Source: Streptomyces fulvoviolaceus (GTDB taxonomy: Bacteria; Actinomycetota; Actinomycetes; Streptomycetales; Streptomycetaceae). Taken from it: a DNA stretch of 64,000 bases. Each line of letters starts with the position of its first letter. Position 1 is the stretch's first letter. The notes beneath the pieces were generated by a model that had not been told where the DNA came from, did not search any database, and saw only the letters and a list, made by a program, of their open reading frames with translations. The position numbers were made by a program, and so were the translations under genes. This document shows positions 61,912 to 64,000 of this stretch, piece by piece. The stretch is taken from positions 62,001 to 126,000 of the forward strand of contig NZ_JOEY01000026.1 in the NCBI RefSeq assembly GCF_000718165.1. Reading direction: 5' to 3'.

Positions 61912-63408
61912 ATGCGACACCCCCCGCGTCACCCCCCGCGTTCAGTACTTTTAGCCGTCGCCGGTGCGGTCGCCCTTCTCGGGTCCGTGACGGTGCCGGT
62001 GGTCACGGCCTCCGGGGCCGCCCCCGCGTGCACGGTGGAGTACTCCGTCACCAGCCAGTGGGACACCGGCTTCCAGGGCGCCGTGACGATCACCAACAAC
62101 ACGGCGGCGCTGAGCAGTTGGGCGCTCACCTTCGACCTCGCAGCCGGCCAGAAGCTCAACCAGGGCTGGAACGCCAAGTGGTCCCAGTCCGGTACGGCCG
62201 TCACCGCGGCCAACGAGAGCTACAACGGCTCGCTGGCCTCCGGTGCGAGCGTTGGTGCCGGGTTCCTCGCCTCCTGGTCGGGGAGCAACGCCGTACCGAC
62301 GTCGTTCAAGCTGAACGGCGTCGCGTGCAACGTGGATGCCGAGCCGTCGCCCACGCCGACACCGACCGACCCGGCGCCGGACCCGGATGACGGCACGGTG
62401 CCCGCCCTGCACGTTTCCGGCAACAAGCTCGTGGACGCCGACGGCACCACCCGTCGCCTGCTCGGCGTGAACCGGTCCGGCGGCGAGTTCATGTGCGTCC
62501 AGGGCCGAGGTATCTGGGACGGCCCGGTCGACGACGCCTCCGTGAAGGCCATCGCCGACTGGAACGCCAACACCGTGCGCATACCGCTCAACGAGGAGTG
62601 CTGGCTGGGCCTTTCCAACATCGACCCTGCGTACGCAGGCGCCAACTACATCAACGCCGTCAAGGACCTCGTGACTAAGGTCAAGGCCAACGGCATGACG
62701 CCGCTGCTCGAACTGCACTGGTCCTACGGGCAGTACACCGGCAACTCGGCCGGCTGCTCCGACGTGCACGCCAGCTGTCAGAAGCCGATGCCGAACATGC
62801 AGTACACGCCGTCCTTCTGGGCCTCGGTGGCGAACACCTTCAAGGACGACGCGACGGTCGTGTTCGACCTGTTCAACGAGCCCTACCCGGACCGCGCCAC
62901 CGCCACGACCACCCAGGCGTGGGAGTGCTGGCGAGACGGCGGCACCTGCTCCGGCATCGGATACGAAGTCGCCGGTATGCAGGATCTGGTCGACAGCATC
63001 CGGGGTACCGGCGCCACGAACCCGATCCTGGTCGGCGGGCTCGCCTACTCGAACGACCTGAGCCAGTGGCTGACGTACAAGCCGAGCGACCCGGCGGGCA
63101 ATCTCGCCGCCGCCTGGCACGTGTACAACTTCAACACCTGCTCCACCGAGAGCTGCTGGAACTCCACGCTCGCCCCGGTGGCCGCCCAAGTCCCCCTCGT
63201 GGCAGGGGAGATCGGCGAGAACACCTGCTCGCACGGTTTCGTCGACCAGGTCATGAAGTGGTTCGACGACCGCGGCCTGTCCTACCTGGGCTGGACCTGG
63301 AACACCTGGGACTGCTCCTCCGGACCGTCCCTGATCACCGGCTACGACGGCACACCCACCGCGTACGGCATCGGCCTGCGCGACCACCTGCGCTCACTCG
63401 ACGGATAA
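61912..63408 (+). CDS. Secreted GH5 endoglucanase with N-terminal CBM2
   Basis: 498 residues from ATG 61912 with AAGGAG upstream. A signal peptide (VLLAVAGAVALLGSVTVPVV) is followed by a CBM2 (CTVEYSVTSQWDTGFQGAV) with a Pro/Thr linker (PSPTPTPTDPAP). The GH5 catalytic domain has VFDLFNEPYP (acid/base Glu) and VPLVAGEIGEN (nucleophile Glu). It makes internal cuts in cellulose. It is followed 44 bases later by the GH6 gene. Confidence 0.95.
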   Translation: MRHPPRHPPRSVLLAVAGAVALLGSVTVPVVTASGAAPACTVEYSVTSQWDTGFQGAVTITNNTAALSSWALTFDLAAGQKLNQGWNAKWSQSGTAVTAANESYNGSLASGASVGAGFLASWSGSNAVPTSFKLNGVACNVDAEPSPTPTPTDPAPDPDDGTVPALHVSGNKLVDADGTTRRLLGVNRSGGEFMCVQGRGIWDGPVDDASVKAIADWNANTVRIPLNEECWLGLSNIDPAYAGANYINAVKDLVTKVKANGMTPLLELHWSYGQYTGNSAGCSDVHASCQKPMPNMQYTPSFWASVANTFKDDATVVFDLFNEPYPDRATATTTQAWECWRDGGTCSGIGYEVAGMQDLVDSIRGTGATNPILVGGLAYSNDLSQWLTYKPSDPAGNLAAAWHVYNFNTCSTESCWNSTLAPVAAQVPLVAGEIGENTCSHGFVDQVMKWFDDRGLSYLGWTWNTWDCSSGPSLITGYDGTPTAYGIGLRDHLRSLDG

Positions 63409-63452
63409 CTCCCGACGGACAACTCCCTCGACCGAGAAGGAAACCCGCACTC

Positions 63453-64000
63453 ATGAGTCGTACGAGAACCGCACTGCTCGCCGCCCTGGCGCTGGTCGCC
63501 GGGGCCTCCGGGACGGCCCTTGCCGTCGTCCCAGGGGATGTCGGCATCGCCGCCGTCCCCTGCACCGTGGACTACAAGGTGCAGAACCAGTGGGACACCG
63601 GCTTCACCGCCGCCGTCACCATCACCAACAACACCACGGCCAAGTCGAGTTGGTCGCTGAAGTGGTCGTACGCCGGAAACCAGCAGATCACCAGCGGCTG
63701 GAACGCCAAGATCACCCAGAGCGGGACCGCCGTCACCGCGGCGAACGAGTCCTACAACGGCACGCTCGCCACCGGCGGTTCCCTCAGCTTCGGCTTCAAC
63801 GGCAGCTACAGCGGCACCAATGCCGTCCCGGCCGCCTTCACCCTCGACGGTGTGACCTGCAACGTCGACGACGGAGCCACTCCCACGCCGACGGATCCGA
63901 CGGACCCCGGGGACCCGAGCGCCGAGCGCGTCGACAACCCCTACAACGGCGCCCAGGTGTACGTGAACCCGGAGTGGTCCGCGAAGGCCGCCGCGGAGAC
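63453..64000 (+). CDS. Secreted GH6 cellobiohydrolase or endoglucanase with N-terminal CBM2 (5' part)
   Basis: The first 182 residues are in the window. ATG 63453 has AAGGA about 11 bases upstream. A signal peptide (ALLAALALVAGASGTALA), a CBM2 (CTVDYKVQNQWDTGFTAAV) and a linker (TPTPTDPTDPGDPSAE) lead to RVDNPYNGAQVYVNPEWSAKAAAE, the start of a GH6 domain. The GH6 active-site part lies beyond the window. It is likely cotranscribed with GH5 from the CebR-controlled promoter. Confidence 0.9.
   Translation, partial: MSRTRTALLAALALVAGASGTALAVVPGDVGIAAVPCTVDYKVQNQWDTGFTAAVTITNNTTAKSSWSLKWSYAGNQQITSGWNAKITQSGTAVTAANESYNGTLATGGSLSFGFNGSYSGTNAVPAAFTLDGVTCNVDDGATPTPTDPTDPGDPSAERVDNPYNGAQVYVNPEWSAKAAAE

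Overview
The window is high-GC actinobacterial DNA and almost certainly a Streptomyces chromosome. GC-rich third positions, leaderless promoters, sigma-B-type promoters, GvpF/L next to a 56-residue hydrophobic protein, a narGHJI operon and a CebR-box cellulase cluster all fit. From memory, the gene order (NDH-2, transketolase, LigD polymerase, gas-vesicle gene, hydrophobic protein ... narGHJI ... cellulases) resembles the SCO6490-6550 part of S. coelicolor; this was not checked. I see no tRNA, rRNA, CRISPR array, IS element or prophage. No stretch longer than about 300 bases lacks a gene.

Region 1 (1-5.5 kb): the 5' end of an acyltransferase-3 gene, then a four-gene operon with overlapping or near-abutting joints (DppA D-aminopeptidase, M20 peptidase, S9 peptidase, LD-carboxypeptidase) that looks built to dismantle D-amino-acid or cell-wall peptides. 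Region 2 (5.6-13.3 kb): a secreted CocE-type hydrolase behind a TetR-like operator, small accessory genes, an arginase-family gene broken by two copies of one short palindromic repeat, a DUF5107 protein, a membrane M48 protease and a VOC protein. Region 3 (13.5-18.7 kb): an NDH-2 gene with a large in-frame internal deletion, transketolase, a LigD-type polymerase, a lone GvpF/L gene, the opposing 56-residue hydrophobic gene and a methyltransferase.

Region 4 (18.8-32.2 kb): lipid and stress genes. These are a PAP2/diacylglycerol-kinase fusion, an ABC-F ATPase, a stand-alone catalase C-terminal-like domain, a SigB/SigF-type sigma factor flanked by two different tandem-repeat tracts, a secreted membrane-anchored protein, a lysine-free aminotransferase-fold protein overlapping a NAPE-PLD-like hydrolase, DedA plus a second metallo-beta-lactamase-fold protein, and a holin-like/phosphatase fusion. 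Region 5 (32.3-40.2 kb): a MoxR/VWA pair, OsmC, a CorA-like protein behind a consensus sigma-B promoter, GDPD, and a solitary DnaK with a HAIR-like (HspR) site.

Region 6 (40.2-46.7 kb, minus strand): narGHJI, a complete respiratory nitrate reductase. Region 7 (46.8-53.1 kb): regulators and methyltransferases, including a YafY/WYL regulator divergent from two unknown genes across a 29-bp near-perfect palindrome. Region 8 (53.1-64 kb): secreted polysaccharide degradation, with a PL11 rhamnogalacturonan lyase, GH74 xyloglucanase, GH48, GH5 and the start of a GH6. The four GH enzymes each carry a CBM2. CebR-type boxes lie between the divergent GH48 and GH5-GH6 units, so the cellulase system is probably cellobiose-induced. 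A family of intergenic repeats sharing one core, with GC-rich hairpins, recurs at 20.4, 28.1 and 58.7 kb, with a related hairpin at 32.2 kb.
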